Source: Prinia subflava
Taxonomy: Eukaryota; Chordata; Aves; Passeriformes; Cisticolidae
DNA: 64,000 nucleotides
Direction: 5' to 3'
NCBI RefSeq assembly: GCF_021018805.1
Contig: NC_086247.1
Span: 134,271,602-134,335,601, forward strand
Part shown: positions 24,281 to 38,455 of the stretch, piece after piece
How the letters are laid out: every line of letters starts with the position of its first letter
Numbering within the stretch: position 1 is the first letter of the stretch
Program-made: the position numbers and the translations under genes
Notes under the pieces: model-generated
The model's database searches: none
Seen by the model: only the letters and a program-made list of their open reading frames with translations
Told to the model about the DNA's origin: nothing

Positions 24281-27200
24281 ATCTCCAGCTTTAGTTTTCT
24301 TAATATTCTCCCTGGTCAGATTTGGGTGATTTTAGCATACTGTAATTGTTATATTAATTTTTAGTTTATTCAAGTGGTTGCCTGTCATAACTGACATTAA
24401 AATAAGAAATTCTCATTCAATTATTCTTAGAAGTGAGGCTTCCTCTCGCTTGTTGGTATATAAATATGTGAATTAAATAGATGTTAACAAGATTGCCCTT
24501 TTATCTCATTTTGGAAATCTTATCAGATAAGATACATATTTTCAAGGTGATTTGTTGTTTACATCTAGAGTGCAGAGTCCAGTTTGAGCACTGATGATTT
24601 ATTTTCAGTATTTTGAACAAATCTGCATTTGACAGGTATGGAAAGCAGGGATGCACCCCATGGTTTGAGTTTTGTTGTGCAAATATACTTGTGTTATTGA
24701 GCTGCAAGTCATCCTTTTTCAGTGAGTAAAAGAAAAGCCAAGGGAAAAAACAACTTGAAAGGGAAGATGAAGGATCAAACTGCAGCTGCTTTGATTATTT
24801 TGACTGGAGATGTCAGATTGTTGAAGTGAGAGGAGAGATGCGCCTGCTGCTTTTTGGCTCTATCCATTTGGCCAATTACTTAAAAATGAATTTTAAAAAG
24901 TTTTTTGATTCTAATATTTCAGTTGGGGTAAAACATGTGAACACAAAGCAGCTGGGGTTACTCTGTGTCCCTGTCACTTCTGTCTGTCATAAGAGAAACA
25001 CTTCCTCACTGAAGTGAAAATGAGAAGTGCTGGGAACCTGCCATCTTATAAATCAGCTGTGCACATTGCTTTTAATAATCAGCAGTAATAAATGGCAGGA
25101 ATTGGAAAGGAAAATCTATTTCTGGCTTTCAGAAGCAGTCAGATTACAGATGAACATACCCTTCCCAGAGGAGTTATAAGGGAATGTACTGCATTTATCC
25201 CAGCTCTCTCATTACTTCAACCCTTTTATTCTCTTTTTGCAATGAGGCATGTGATTCACTCACAAAACACACATTTCCTTGCATTCTGCCCTGGTGTTTC
25301 CTGGTTATTTAATCCCACTGAGATACAAAACTGGCCCTCCATGGAAGTGCTCAACTGTGCTGCCTTTATAGCAGCCCTGGTGTGTTCAGTGGACCTGGTC
25401 TGCTGGGGTTGAGCACGAGCCTGCCTCATCCAGCTGCGTTCCAGGGCTTGAGCTGCCTTCTGCAGGCACAGGGATGTGACGTTTCCTTACAGGAGCATGA
25501 GGCAGAGGAGTGTTTTCTGTACCTGTCCCCACTCAACTGGCAGTGACCTGGGGGACCCCGATCACTCCAGCAGCCTGTGCCAAAGGAGATGGGTGCTTTC
25601 CTCTGGTGAGGTGAAGGAAGACACAGCTGTACTGGTGTAAGTGGCTGTATACATGTGAACTCTAATGAAACCCTTACATTTTCTTTAGAAAGGAAGAGAT
25701 TTCTTACTCCTAGATTTAAACTCAGTGTAAACTTGCCGGGTTAAATCACCAGGTATAATCCATATCTGCCCTTTTTGCCCACCAGAGCAATAGCTTATCT
25801 TGGTATCATGCTCAAGGCTGGGTAAAATCTCCAAAGGAAGCTCTCAGTCCCAGAACTTCTCTTGGAAGCTCATGATTACAGCAGAGGCCTGAGGACAAGG
25901 GGAGGTTAGGAAAGGATATAGGGGGAAAAGTGGAAAGGAATTTGGAATTTTGGAAAGGAATAGACACTGTGTGGATTGACTCAAACAGCTTTGTTCTGTG
26001 CTGAAGAAAATCCAGTGGGAAGGAAAAACAGGGAGTTGTTCTTGATTTGGCATTCTTGAGCAGGTTTGAAAGGTTCAACTTCTACCTTGTATTTCTCAGA
26101 CTTGACGGTGTTTCTCTTGCACCCTTTGACTGTGCTGTGTCTCTCTGGCAGCGCAGTTTCATGGCAGTGGCTTTGGCTCAAAGCATTGTTTTGAGAAGTT
26201 ACCCTCTGCGCTACTCAGTTCATTTGTTTTGGAAGGGTAATTCTGAAGCCAGATTAGTTAGGCCCAGTGTGCATGGTGCAGCCTTGTAGGCAGCAGTGTG
26301 CTGTGGTGTGGGTAGTGCTCCAAACCACAAAGCTGGAAAAGTGAGTGTTCCCTTTTCAGCTGAGAAATCCACCTTGTCCTATGTGAGTTGAGATCTTATT
26401 CTTAACCACCTACTGATCATAGTTTCTGATACAGCAGCACATGCCATTGGGTGTTTGTTTACCAGTTGGCAGTGAATTGATTACTCTTACGGACTTTCCT
26501 TCAGAAGCTGCCTGATGTGAACACGGACATGGCTACACACTTGCTGCTTAATTCCAGGAAAATGAGCAAGACATAAAAGGTCATAAAGCAATGTATCTGC
26601 CTCATCTGCTTCTTTCTGTCATGAATGGACAAGGTCTCATCTTGGTCTCAAAAATTGCATTTTGGTGTTTCTTCCTGAATGCCCTTGCAAACTCAGAAAA
26701 TTTGTCTAATGCAGTCTGGTGGATACTTGTGTTCCAACAGCCAGAAGTAAAACTACATTTCCTCCTTAAACTTCAGTGTATGTTGCAGCAATTTCACTCT
26801 ATTCATGAGCTGTAGGCTCTCTGCTGTTGCTGCAGGACTGTTGCACACTGGGACAGGAATGAAGACAACCATAATTCAACAGCTGGAACATATAATATAG
26901 ATACCATCCTGCATGCATCTTTCATGTCATCACAAAGACAGTTGTAATAGCTTTTCCTGAATTTTGCTCACACTGGGTTTTTGAAGCTATGTTCATTAAT
27001 TCTAGACACCACGAATGTCTGCTCTTGGAGTCTCCCTGGGTGTTTTAATGCTGACTTGAAGTTCTCACCACAGTGATCTGTTGACATGAAAGACCCCCCA
27101 CACCTAAATGTAATAAACCATACCCACTCCTTATGAGAGCCTAGAACTGGGGAGATGAAAGGCCTCTAAATACACTATAACTGTATCTTGTTCTCAGATG

Positions 27201-30200
27201 TTTATATGAAACTAAAATTCATCATATGTTTATCAGTTGTATGAATTTTATTAATTGTCAACACAGAAATACTTCTTTTGAAAAACTATAAAAAATTGAT
27301 GCAAAACGGATACTGTCAAGTTTCTTATGTATCTATACAAACCAAAATAACTTCAAGTCCTACATTCATTTATTTGAAGTGATACGTAAAGCGTGTATTT
27401 GTTTTGTGAGATAGTTTATTTAGGTGCTCATACAGAGTATTCAGTGTCAATGCTGCTATGATGTCTGTTCAGATTCTGTTTATCCTTATATCATCGAGCT
27501 TTAGACATAATAAAAGAATATTATGTTAGTTCTTTTTAAAAAAAGGAAAAAGAAGTGATGCTTTTCCTCAATAAGCTCATTTCTTTTCAGGAATTTCTAA
27601 AAACCACAGGTGACACAGGAACCTCCATGACAAAACCCACAAACATTTTTCTTCCCTCTTAAAACTATTTGTTTCGTGTTGAATAGTTTAAGTAGGAGTA
27701 AAAGATATCAAGTGACAAATAAGGATTTATGTGGCATTAATACAGCTGGAAAAAAATTCATGTACTGATCCCTCTTCCAGTTCAGGGTTAAGAAATATCT
27801 AAGCAGTTGAGAGATCCCTGGTATGGTATCCCTGGTTGGATACCATTCATCTTGATTTATATCAAGGAATTAAGTTAGTTTTTTTTGCTCCAGGTTTTTT
27901 TTCAGTCTTCTTATGGACCCAACCTGAAAGTTTAAATGGCAATAAAAGTGGAAGAAAGTCTTATCAAATCAGTTAAATCTGGTAACACTCTTTTTTCAGT
28001 GAAAGAACTCTGAATGGAAATAGAAGATAATACAATATTTTGGGACAGATTAGAATGTTTGAATTTAAGTTTTAAATTAAGCAGCTAATGATGGTCTAAG
28101 AGCACATGTTTATTTTGTTCAAGAAATATACATTTAATTGATCACTCTGGTCAAACATATTGATTTTCAGAGTCAAAATATGTTTTTTCTAGAGTTTTTT
28201 CAAATTCTTGCAAAATTTGAAATATTAAAAAAATATTTTTTACTTTTCATTATTGTAGATTTTTGCTTAAATAAAACTTACTTTCTAATAACTTTTTCAG
28301 TACATTCAATATTTTTATGACTTTGATTCTTCACATTTTTTATATAAAGTTTGAGTTTTTTAGTAAAGTATGAGGTCTTTGATACAGTCAAAGGAAGATA
28401 AATTGTTGAAGACTCAGCAAATTTAGTGTATTATTTCTTCTAGCAAACGTTGAGTAGCTACTTGAATTGCTTTAGCTACTCTGAGGACAGAAACAGCTTT
28501 AGCAAATGTTGGGCCCTGTGTGAAATCAGTATCTAGTATGCATGTGAGAGAAACCTTTTGCAGAGGTGGGGGATGCACATGTTCTTGCATAACTCTGTCA
28601 AATTTAGCAGTCAGTTGAATAACACCCAAAGAAATTTCATTCGTGGAGAGTAAGGCTTCTCTAATTAGCTGTAAAAGGCCAAATGATGGGTGCTAAACAT
28701 GGTATTATAACAGTAAAAATCTCGCTGTAATGCTTCCACCACTGTCGCATGGAAGGAGCTGCTGAGTGTGGTGGTCAGTGGTGTTACAGAAAACATAGTT
28801 AAAAGCATCATAATAAACCACTGCTTGTGGTTCACTGCACATTTTGGAAGAGGGCAGAGAGAATAAAATCTCTCAAATCTTCTTTAAATATTCTGCAGAT
28901 ATTTCTGATCCTTTTGTTCACTTTTGAATCCCAGCACACGCTTCCTCAAGTGTGTTCCCTCCAGAATGGCCAACAGAAGCTTTAACGCCAGATTCTCCTC
29001 CAGTCTGCTTTTAGAGGTAGAAGACATTTAAATTGCTTCCACTCCCTGACCAGTAGCTCAAACATTTCACATCCTTGCTAAAAGCCAACTGAGGAAATGT
29101 GAAATGGTGCCGAGACCCATTATGTCACTGTCTTGCTCCCAATGTCTGCTTTGAGACCTGGTTTCAGCCCCAGTAAAGGGCAAATTTCTTGGATCAGCTT
29201 CATTACCAAAACCAAAAAAAATCCAATAGATCTGTTTAGTAATACATGCATTGCATTTAAATTATTAATTCCTCTTAGAGTCAAATTAGATCAGTATATT
29301 TTAATGTCATTCTAGAACTTAAAAGAAAAAAGAAATGTTATATATTAAATGGACCCTAAATCTCTTCTACTTCCTCTTAAGCTGAGAGGAGGTAGGCTGC
29401 ATATGCAGAAATCCAGATTTGAGTAACATTTTGTTTACTGTTGAATCTTTAAATTGAAATATGAATTCTGTATACAAGTCTTGGCTTAGTCATTATATCT
29501 AGCCTAGTTAAAGTAGAAGTTAGCAGATAGGCTTTTTAATTTTTTTTAAAATTACTCTGATCAATTTAGGATGTCTATCAAGCCAGGCACTTATTACATG
29601 TATAATGTATGTATGCAAATAGAAAATACAGGTAAAGAAATGAGCCTGCACTGGCTCTGAAAAAAAATTGTTTATTTGTAAGTAGGCTGCAGTGGATTTC
29701 TGCATTTTAAATAGTGAAAGAAATTCTTTCAACTTTAAGTCAAAATGTAGTCCATGAAGCTAAGTGCTTTTATCCCACAGTTACTTGAAGAAAGACATGT
29801 GTCATCAACTAAATAAAGTTTACATTTTAAAAGGAACATATTCCAATATTCCAAATATACTGTATTTAAACATGTTTCTAAGCAGAATTCATTTACAGTT
29901 ATTTTTGTTTCCTGTTGGACGACACTAATCGGTTAATGATGTAAAAGTTAATAGTTTACTATAGATAAATGCTGTGATCCAGCTCTCTTGCTGGAATAGC
30001 TATTATGTGATTGCATAGTGAGAATATTGCCTGAAAGGAAATTGAAAATATGCAGAAAGCCATGTCTGAAGGTCATTCTGAATTAGGGCTCAATTTCATT
30101 ATTAAAATAACCTTGAGAGTACATTGTTAAAGACTCCTGCTTCACTTCATAAATAATGAGTACATGACATCTGATCCAGGGCCATTCATCTCACCTCTTT

Positions 30201-32915
30201 ATTTCTCAAAAAGGTACTTTATAGGGTGCATATCTACTTCATATTTAGATGTAAATTGACTAGTCCTAATTTCCTGAAATGCAAGGTTTGTCTAGATTTC
30301 ATTAGAACATCAGATTGCATCCAAATCAACACCTTGCAGGACAATTACAACAGCTCTGTTTGGTGCTGGTTTTACCCTCATTCTCTCAATCTCTCTATAT
30401 ATTTTACCTGACATCTTACTCTCTTCAGATTTCTAGTTCTTTCCTTTCCCCCTTTCTTCAGTTTCTCCTTGCTAGTCATGATGATGAGGTGTCCAGTCCC
30501 TGGGCATCCTGCTCCTTCCTGCTTGGCTGGAGCATCTCTGCAGACAGATAGTGGTGCAGGGGATGAGGAGGGGCTGGGAGCTGCTGCCTGTTGTGTGGGA
30601 AGATGAGGCACCAGCATCACAGCAAGAAAGTGTCATTCTTGGAAATCTTGAAAGCTCCCTCTTGTTTAAAGAGGAAATTATAAAGGGAAGGCTAAGACCT
30701 GCTTTGCAGAAATTCCTTCATCACCAGTAGCTGGCTCCTCAGCCGTGGAAATAAACCCAACCGTGTAGACAGCACACATCATCCATCTATCCTTCATTGT
30801 CTAATCTAGTTGCTGGTGTCTTTCTCAACTGTCTTCATTCATGTCTTTGCCAAGAAATTAGCCAGTTGGGTAAAACTCTCAGTGCCAGAGAGAGAGCAGG
30901 AACTTTCTTCTTTTTACCAGCAGTGAGAAAAAGGACTGTTAAATGTGTGAAGTCTTTCCAAATGCACACTTGTATGATTTCCTTACAGTTCTTTGGTGGT
31001 TTGGGTTTTTTTTGTGCTCTGATCATTTAATCCCTTCCATTTCCTTTTTAGTATATTGGTTTTTTGGGGCTTTTTTGGCAGTTAGTTGGCTTGTTTAGTA
31101 ATCTTATAATGTGTCAGACATTATTTCTCTCCTAGAAAGTAATTACTAGCCCACAGAATGAGAGTAGTATTGCTATTGCTGCTTGGTTCCATGTCTCTGT
31201 CTTTATTGGATTGCTTAATGTTGAAACATTGAAACTTTTCTTCCTGTCCAGTTTGCATGTTGTGATTACAAAGACTGTGAGGTGTGTGCAATATTAGTAA
31301 ATGCAGAAGTCTAGTCCATTAAATGTCTATCAAATGGAATAGGGCATCTCTATAGTTGGAACATTTTTTAATTACTCTGTTCTATTTGTCTCATGGAAAA
31401 ACACAGGCAAATTGACATTTCTAATATTAAAAGTGTAGTTCACCATTACAAATAATGCCACCACATTCATCTCTCTTGCATTTGCTTTCCTCACAGTCAG
31501 TTTCCCTTGCTGAGCTTCTTTTGCTTATGTTTGTTTATGACGGAGGAACACTGATAGGCTTTCCACAGAAAAGAAGGTGCAGTGGTTGCAAATCTAATGG
31601 AACGTGAGGTATTGAACTGTTAATGTATGGAATGTATGTTTATAGATATCCTTTCAAGATTGCTGAGTAGCAGTGAGAAATGTTTCATGCTTTCATGCCC
31701 TGTTGATCGGTTGGATCTCTGAGTTTCCAAAGGTATTGCTTTCCTTCACTCTAACCACCACATATGTTCTGCAAGCTCTCGTGGTGGTTGGCGCCAGGCT
31801 GCAGACCAGGAGCGCCCTGAAAGGACTGATCCCTGTCTTGTGGTAGAGACTTGGCAGACAGTAATTTTGGAGGGACTCTGATTTTATAGCCCTCAGCATT
31901 ATATGTGGAAAGGACAGAGACAGAGATGATATTTGCCTCTTGAATTCTGGACATGGCTCTAACTTTATTTTTCAGTTTGGGAACATTTGGTACTTTCAAA
32001 GACTAAACCCAGCTCTTGGCAGTGTAAAACTAAACAATATTTAACCCAAAAGATTCCTCTTTCCTTTTCCTTACCAAATGTATGGGCATGCAAATGAGAG
32101 AAAAAATAAATGTCTAAATCTGATCAAATGGTTTATAGTCCTTCATAAGCAGGTTTTTTTTCAAGTTTTGCCTTAAGGTGTTGCTTAGTTTGAAAATTAG
32201 GGAGACCAAGGAGAAGGCTATCTCCAATGTCAGCTTGGAAAAACTCAGCATTTCAGACATAGTTTTTATAAAAGAAAACAGAGAACAGGTACAGCTTAAG
32301 TGACATAGGAATGGTTGTGCCTCTCCCTAGTGCATTAGGGTTTTTTTTGCATTTATAGTATGCTTTTAAAAGTACAATAAGTAGAGTTTTAATAATTATC
32401 CCACATTTCTACAAATATTCTTTTTCTCTATACAACAGAAAAACATAAGTATAACCTCAGCAAACTTAGTATTTTAGTTATATAAAAAGTTAATGTATTT
32501 GTGATTTTTGAAAAGAGTAGAATGAAGATAGGAGAAATATAATGCTGAAGATACTTGGTTGGATGCTCCTTTGACATTTTTGAAGCAAAAATTTGAGTGA
32601 TGTGGAAAAGGACCATGATTAAGTGCTGTCCATTCATCCAGCTATTTTTTTTTTCCATATTTTTGCATATTTTTGAGGAGGCAAAAATCTTTGAGCTTTT
32701 TCTGTTGTAATCGGTAGGGAAAATGAGCCAAATTCTACGTTTGGCTTGTAAACACCAACGTGTTTGATTTGAGGAGATTAAAATCTTGGGAGAAGTTTTG
32801 TTGAATCATTACCAGGTTTTGACTCATAAAAGGAACGGACAAAATCAAGCACTTTGTATGGAAAGCTAGGAATTTATTGTTAGTTTAATCAAAGGACTTT
32901 TGTTGTTTAAATTTA

Positions 32916-33326
32916 TGGGGGGTCTCCGGGGAGTGCCCCCCGGAGACCCCCGGGGTCTTATGGGGTCGTGGTGTTCCCGCGCTGGCAGGCAAAGAGACTC
33001 AGATGCCGGTGGGATGCTGATGAGGTGAGGGTTTATTCACTGAGGGAGAGGGGAAGGGGGGGGGAAGGGAGGAGAGGGAAAGGGAGCATCAGGAGGCCTC
33101 CAGGGGTAGAGGGGCAAGAGGGGCAGAGCCTTCTGCCTTGGCATTCTTATCACAGAGGTTCAAAGGGGCGCGGTAACATTCTCCAGCCAATGAGGTTACA
33201 GATACAGGATACTGCAGGGAGGATACAGACTTGGGATAAACCATACATTTTCCAAGGGTGAGCCAGAGCAAACCATTTCCATAAAATGCAATCCCACAAA
33301 GGACTATTGTTATTCCAATTTCAACA
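32916..33326 (-). mobile_element. Solo LTR of an avian endogenous retrovirus, minus orientation
   Basis: On the minus strand the unit runs from TGTTGAAATTGGAATAACAA at 33326 to ...GACCCCCCA at 32916, 411 bp, with the TG...CA ends of LTRs. It has an inverted CCAAT box (CTCATTGGCTGG, near 33186), a TATA-like GATAAGAAT (near 33145), a long pyrimidine-rich stretch, and an AATAAA signal (complement of 33032-33037). The U5 end is a perfect hairpin (32918-32951). No gag, pol or env sequence is attached, so it is a solo LTR left by recombination. The five flanking bases on the two sides (ATTTA, GTTCA) do not match, so the exact ends or the target duplication are uncertain. CpG and GC content differ sharply from the surrounding intron. 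Confidence 0.75.
32918..32951. repeat. Perfect 14-bp inverted repeat in LTR U5
   Basis: GGGGGTCTCCGGGG (32918-32931) is followed after the six-base loop AGTGCC by its exact complement CCCCGGAGACCCCC (32938-32951). The stem is 11 G:C plus two A:T and further G:C pairs, very stable in DNA or RNA. It lies at the terminal end of the LTR. Confidence 0.9.
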
Positions 33327-36300
33327 GTTCAGTTAAAAGGATATACACACAAACTTTCTGATATTTTCCATTTTTACCCCTGCATCACTGGGTCCTAAGG
33401 TCAGTGGCAGCTGTTATGATTAGGGTGAGGCTGCAGGGAGTCATCACAGCATCCTTACTGGTGGTTTCTTCCTCTTCAGTATAAGATTCATCATGAATTG
33501 TTCTTACCTGTTTGTCAGCACACTTTGGGAATTCTCTATTACAACTATTGCTGCTGAGTGTGGTGTGCTTGACGTGTGCTGATAAGGGTTCTTTGTTCTC
33601 ATTTTATCCCCTAACACTGTTTTATGCAGTGCCTGAATTGGACTTGGTTAATGGCCAGTCTTAGAACACTGTGCAGGTTGTTTTTTGCCCTTTGGCCCCT
33701 TATTGTAGGGACACTCCACATATCATTTGCTATTCCTGATTAGTTGCAGACATATATCCAGTAGGTGTTACACAACACAGTTGTACAGAGCTAAGCAAAA
33801 GGTAAAGCAAATTGCATGCCAGTTCCTGGGACTTAGATAATTTCTGATGGGAGCAAGGCTCCTGCAAGGGAAGCACAAGACCCTCGGATCTGTGCTGTTA
33901 ATTTACAATAGGCTTGTGGCCTGTCACTAAGAGACAGTGGCACTTTGTTTGTTTGTCTCCAAGGCTGCAGAATGTTGATGTTTGTAGCCTCCTTCATTTG
34001 CAGTTGGCACTTCTTGCATCTTTTCCTGTGAGCCTTTGAAAGAAGCATTGCAGAAATACCTGAGAGGCATCATGGCAGCACTGAGGGCTGAGGGGCTGGG
34101 CAGTTTTACTCAGTTAATGCTCACAACAGTTAGCAGAAGGAATAGAGGATAGAGTCCTTTGAGAGAGAGGAAGAAGAAAACCCCAAAGAAATTTAAAATA
34201 CAAAAATGGAGGAGATCTGAGAAGCACAGCTTGTGATGAAGTGACAATGAAGGGATTGAAATAAATGGGGGGAAAAAATCAAAAAGTAAATGTTATCTTC
34301 CCAGTTGCTGACCTCAAGAAGTTGCAAGATTAACACCAAAAATAATATTTCCTAAGTGTGCTCCCAGGTTTCTGAGCCTTAAGGCAAAGTTTGGGAAATA
34401 TTTTCAAGACTTCCGTTGCATTTGTAATGACTAGAATATAAGCCTTTTTTTTTTTTAATGAGTTTGCATTGTAAGTAAATTATAAAATTTTAAGACCACG
34501 GACTTAAAGAGTAAGAACCAAATAATCCAAGAACTAAAAATTATGCAGATTGGCTACACTACTTGCTTTCTTTCAGAAAGTCATTAACTGATGGGAAGGG
34601 GAGAAAAGTGAATGTGCCTTGTTATTCCACCTTTGCAAAATCTCTCCTAGTGCATGTGGCCATCTGAGCACCTCTGCTTCTACTCTTTCAAATCTTTTAT
34701 GAATAATTTCAGCAAGTAACTTAGATGCTCCAGCACATTACTGCCTTCATGTTTTCAACGTTTCTGAGAATTAATGGAATCAGTGACAACAGGTGAAATG
34801 TGATTAGTGCACTCAGAAAGTTGATAGTATCTATTTCTTTTTGTTTTTTTTGCAAAAACGATACAGAGCCTCATTTTTATTTATTTTTTTTCTTTCTGAA
34901 GTTAAAAAAATCCTTTTTGTATCTCTGAAAACATTCTAGAATACATCTTTAAAAGAGGTAAATATCTGGAAAGGAGACCTCCATTTATCAAGAAAAAAAT
35001 GAAAATGAGTTTTGAGTTTGCTCTCTAGTTGGGAGTTTGCTCTCCAGTTTTCTTTAGTGCTGTCTGTCCAGAAATTTCTGCAAAATTTGTGTGAAAAGGC
35101 TTACAGAAAAGCCTTATAGCATATAGATTTAGTCACTGCTGTCAAATTTCTATATTTAATCAAGAGGTATTATAGAAATACTCCTTTTAAAGTAGTAACA
35201 GTGTCACATGAAGATTATCTCAGAGGACTGTTTGTATCTCTTATGGTTATGACCTAAATTATCTATATTTAGAGCACATCACAGATCTGAATACCTGTGA
35301 CTTCACATTTTGTACTGTGAACTTCAAGGTTTAGTCAGTCATGAATGCATGCAGGTAGCAATATAAGCTTCTTTATTGTGGCCTTTTAGATTTGTGCAGC
35401 ATTTTTCCATGGCAAAAAGCTCCCATTTTTTAAGCTGGTTACACAGCAGAGAAGAACAAAGAAAAAATTCTTTACCACTGTCTTAGTCTATTCATGCTCA
35501 CTTGCATTATTCTTGTAGGACTTTACTGAGCTGGTAATTTTAAGAAGAGACTTGCCATTCCCTCCTTGAAAGATGCATTATTTAGGATTTCTGTCTTGCA
35601 GACTTCTTATTTGAGACTGGTTCTTGAATGTGATATTTTTGCGCTTGGAAGTTATATATGTGATTTCTTAATTACCCTTTGTGATGCTTGGTCATTTTTT
35701 TTGTCCAGGATTAATGTCAAATAAAAGGCAATTTATGATTATTGCATTAAAGTAATGGCCTTCATAATTGATAAGTTTATCATATTATTTTTAAAGGTTA
35801 CTAATGGAAATAATAGCATTGAATGGAGGACAGTAACCCTGCTAAATGGGAATTGATCATATAGTCATAAACTTGGATAGCTAATTGAAATTCAAGAATC
35901 TTGTATTAAATGAAAAATTGTTACTGGTAAATTAATGCAATGAAAAAATAGAGGCTTTTTCTGTTTTGAGCACTCCCATTTCATTATCCAATCTTTATAA
36001 AGTATATTTTTATTTTAAATTAGCAATAACTATTATTTCAAAGCAGCTGGTTTATCACACTTTGGAAACAGTCAATTAGTTATTTATGTTCTCCTGTCAT
36101 GAGAGTACCTTAGAGAATACTTCTCTCTTGGTTTTTATCCTATAGATTATTGCACGTTAATGAATTGTGCTTCCAGTTGTCCTGGAACTTTCTGATTGTT
36201 ATAGAAGTTGTCTCCCAGGATATCTCAGGGGCAAATTTCAGCACTTGATTCCTTACAGGTTTAGATAAAACTACTACAAGAGACTGAGAAGATTAACTTT

Positions 36301-38314
36301 CTCTGAAATACAATAATTTCTGGAAGTGATTGTTATTATTACTTCTTATGTAACATAAGTAAAGTGATTCTTACACTTTTCTAAAAGTAATTTGCTAATA
36401 ATTTGATTCAAACCTATGACTTTCTAATCCAAATCATTTTAAGCATCATTGGAGGCAAGAAGTCTGCAACTTTTGATCAGCACAGCTTAGTTACAATTTG
36501 GAACAAGTAAACAAAATAAAAATTTAGAGCTTGTAGCACAATTTCACTTTTTACATTAGAAAGAGAAAAAAATAATAGAAAACTGGTCAAAAAGCAGGGC
36601 AGAAAGGCTGGAGATCTGTCATTCATGGACTACTTACACAATCAGTAGATAGTGAATTGCTTTCATCAGCAGCCTTTCCCATACTGTAACCAAGGCTGGG
36701 AAGCAGCATTTCTCCTAACAATTTTAGTGGAAATATCTGCTTAGTCTTAACCTTAAACTGTCTTGTTGAGTAAGATCTTGCATAGTATTTTCTTAAATTA
36801 TTCAATAATGCACATACTACGTGTTCAATTTTGTATTTTAGCTGAATAATACAGGAGGGTGGGGAGTTTTGTGCCTGAGCAGAGGCAGGAGGCTCCCAGG
36901 AGTGTGAGCAGGCTCAGCCTCCAGGTGCTGCTGCCCTGGGACAGGATGGCAGAGCAGCACCAGCTGACAGCCACCCACCCTGTCCCTTGGGGCAGCAGCT
37001 GCCTGTGCCCGAGGGACCTGGGCTTCCTCCTTCCTCACCTTGCCATGCCACTGTTAATGAACTCCATTAAGGTCAATAAGGATTCAACATCCTGAGTTTT
37101 GGTCAATACAAATACAGAAATTCCTCAGGTTTTTTTGCAGTTCTTACTTGCATTTTTCACTTAAGTAATTTGTTGTCAAGGTGTGCTGTGCTGTTGATTC
37201 TTCCTTGGACATGAATGGAAAATGGCCGTGCTTCAATATACTTTAAGAGGAAGGGTTTGTCAGATGTTACCTTGCTGAAAGGGTGTTGTAAAACCAAGAC
37301 TGATCCTGCTCATTTTAACGTACCAGGGAATCACATTAACTTCTGAGTTAACTGAGCAATCGGAGTTCTCTAAGATTGTGTGATGTTGGCAGGATGTGCC
37401 AACACTGCAATCATTAAATACAAGCTCAAAAAGTGCTATTAACTTCCATCCTCTCCGAAACCAGGGAGCCAGGAGGGAGCAGGGATGTGATACTGAATAT
37501 CAGTAGAGCAGAGAGCAACAATTGGGGAGAGCACTGCAGTGGTCAGTGAGAATTCTGAGGAACAGGACTGCCAGAGAGTGCAGCCAGGTTGGAAAGGCAG
37601 AAATTGGACTGGACAGTAGAGAGGGATCCTGATTTTCCTGTACACCCTGTTAACAAGGGGAGCAACAGAGGTTCTGGCTGCAGCTTTGCCCTAAACTGGA
37701 GGAATGGGGTTAGCACAGTGAAATCCAGGAGCCTGTTGGGAATGTCTCTAAATGGCAAAAAGGTCTGTGAGGGCCAAGAGAAGGCCTGGAGTTAAAGCTG
37801 GAGAGATCCTGAATGTCCTGGTGGAAAGAGGGAAGATATTCTGGGTGAAGGCTACAGTAGTCTTTTCAAGCACAAGAACTAGTGAAGTTTATGGGAGTGG
37901 CAGATCTGAACTGGCGTGTCGTCATTGCCACCTTCATTTCTGTCCTCTGGCTGGGAGCACAGTTACCCTTTATTGTAATTTGCCTGTAAAGGTGACAGAA
38001 AAATTACACATCTTTTGTTGCACATGTTAAAAAAAATTAAATTGTGTACTGTAATGTTAAGATATTGTAATATTGTGTGTTCAAAGTATAGCCTTTATCC
38101 TGTACCTCAAGGACTTGAATTACTTATGAATGTTCTCATTTTCCTCTGTATGTAAAGGAAAGAGTGGCAATTTCTAAGCCTAAGAAGCTTTTAGTCCTTT
38201 TTAGTCCTTTTCTTTATATGCATTGCCCATTTACAGAAATGCTATGTCTGGCTTAACATGGGAGTTTACTTTCCTGGCCTTTTGGCCTTTTTCTATTCTT
38301 GGCAATGGGTACAA

Positions 38315-38455
38315 GTTTGTTTGTTTGGTTTTTTGTTTGGGTTGTGGTTTGTTTTTGTTGTGTGGTTTTTTTGGGGTTTTTTTTGTGTGGGTTTGTTTTT
38401 GGTTTTTTTTTTTTGGGGGGGGGTTGGGTTTTTTGGGGGGGGTTGGGGTTTTTTT
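38315..38455 (+). repeat. G/T low-complexity tract with G-quadruplex motif
   Basis: About 140 bases consist almost only of G and T. G runs at 38415-38423, 38426-38428, 38435-38442 and 38445-38448, with loops of 2, 6 and 2 T, satisfy the G3+N1-7 quadruplex rule. The G-rich strand is the sense strand of CACNB2, so the pre-mRNA carries it too. Tryptophan/phenylalanine-rich ORFs here are artefacts. Confidence 0.9.
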
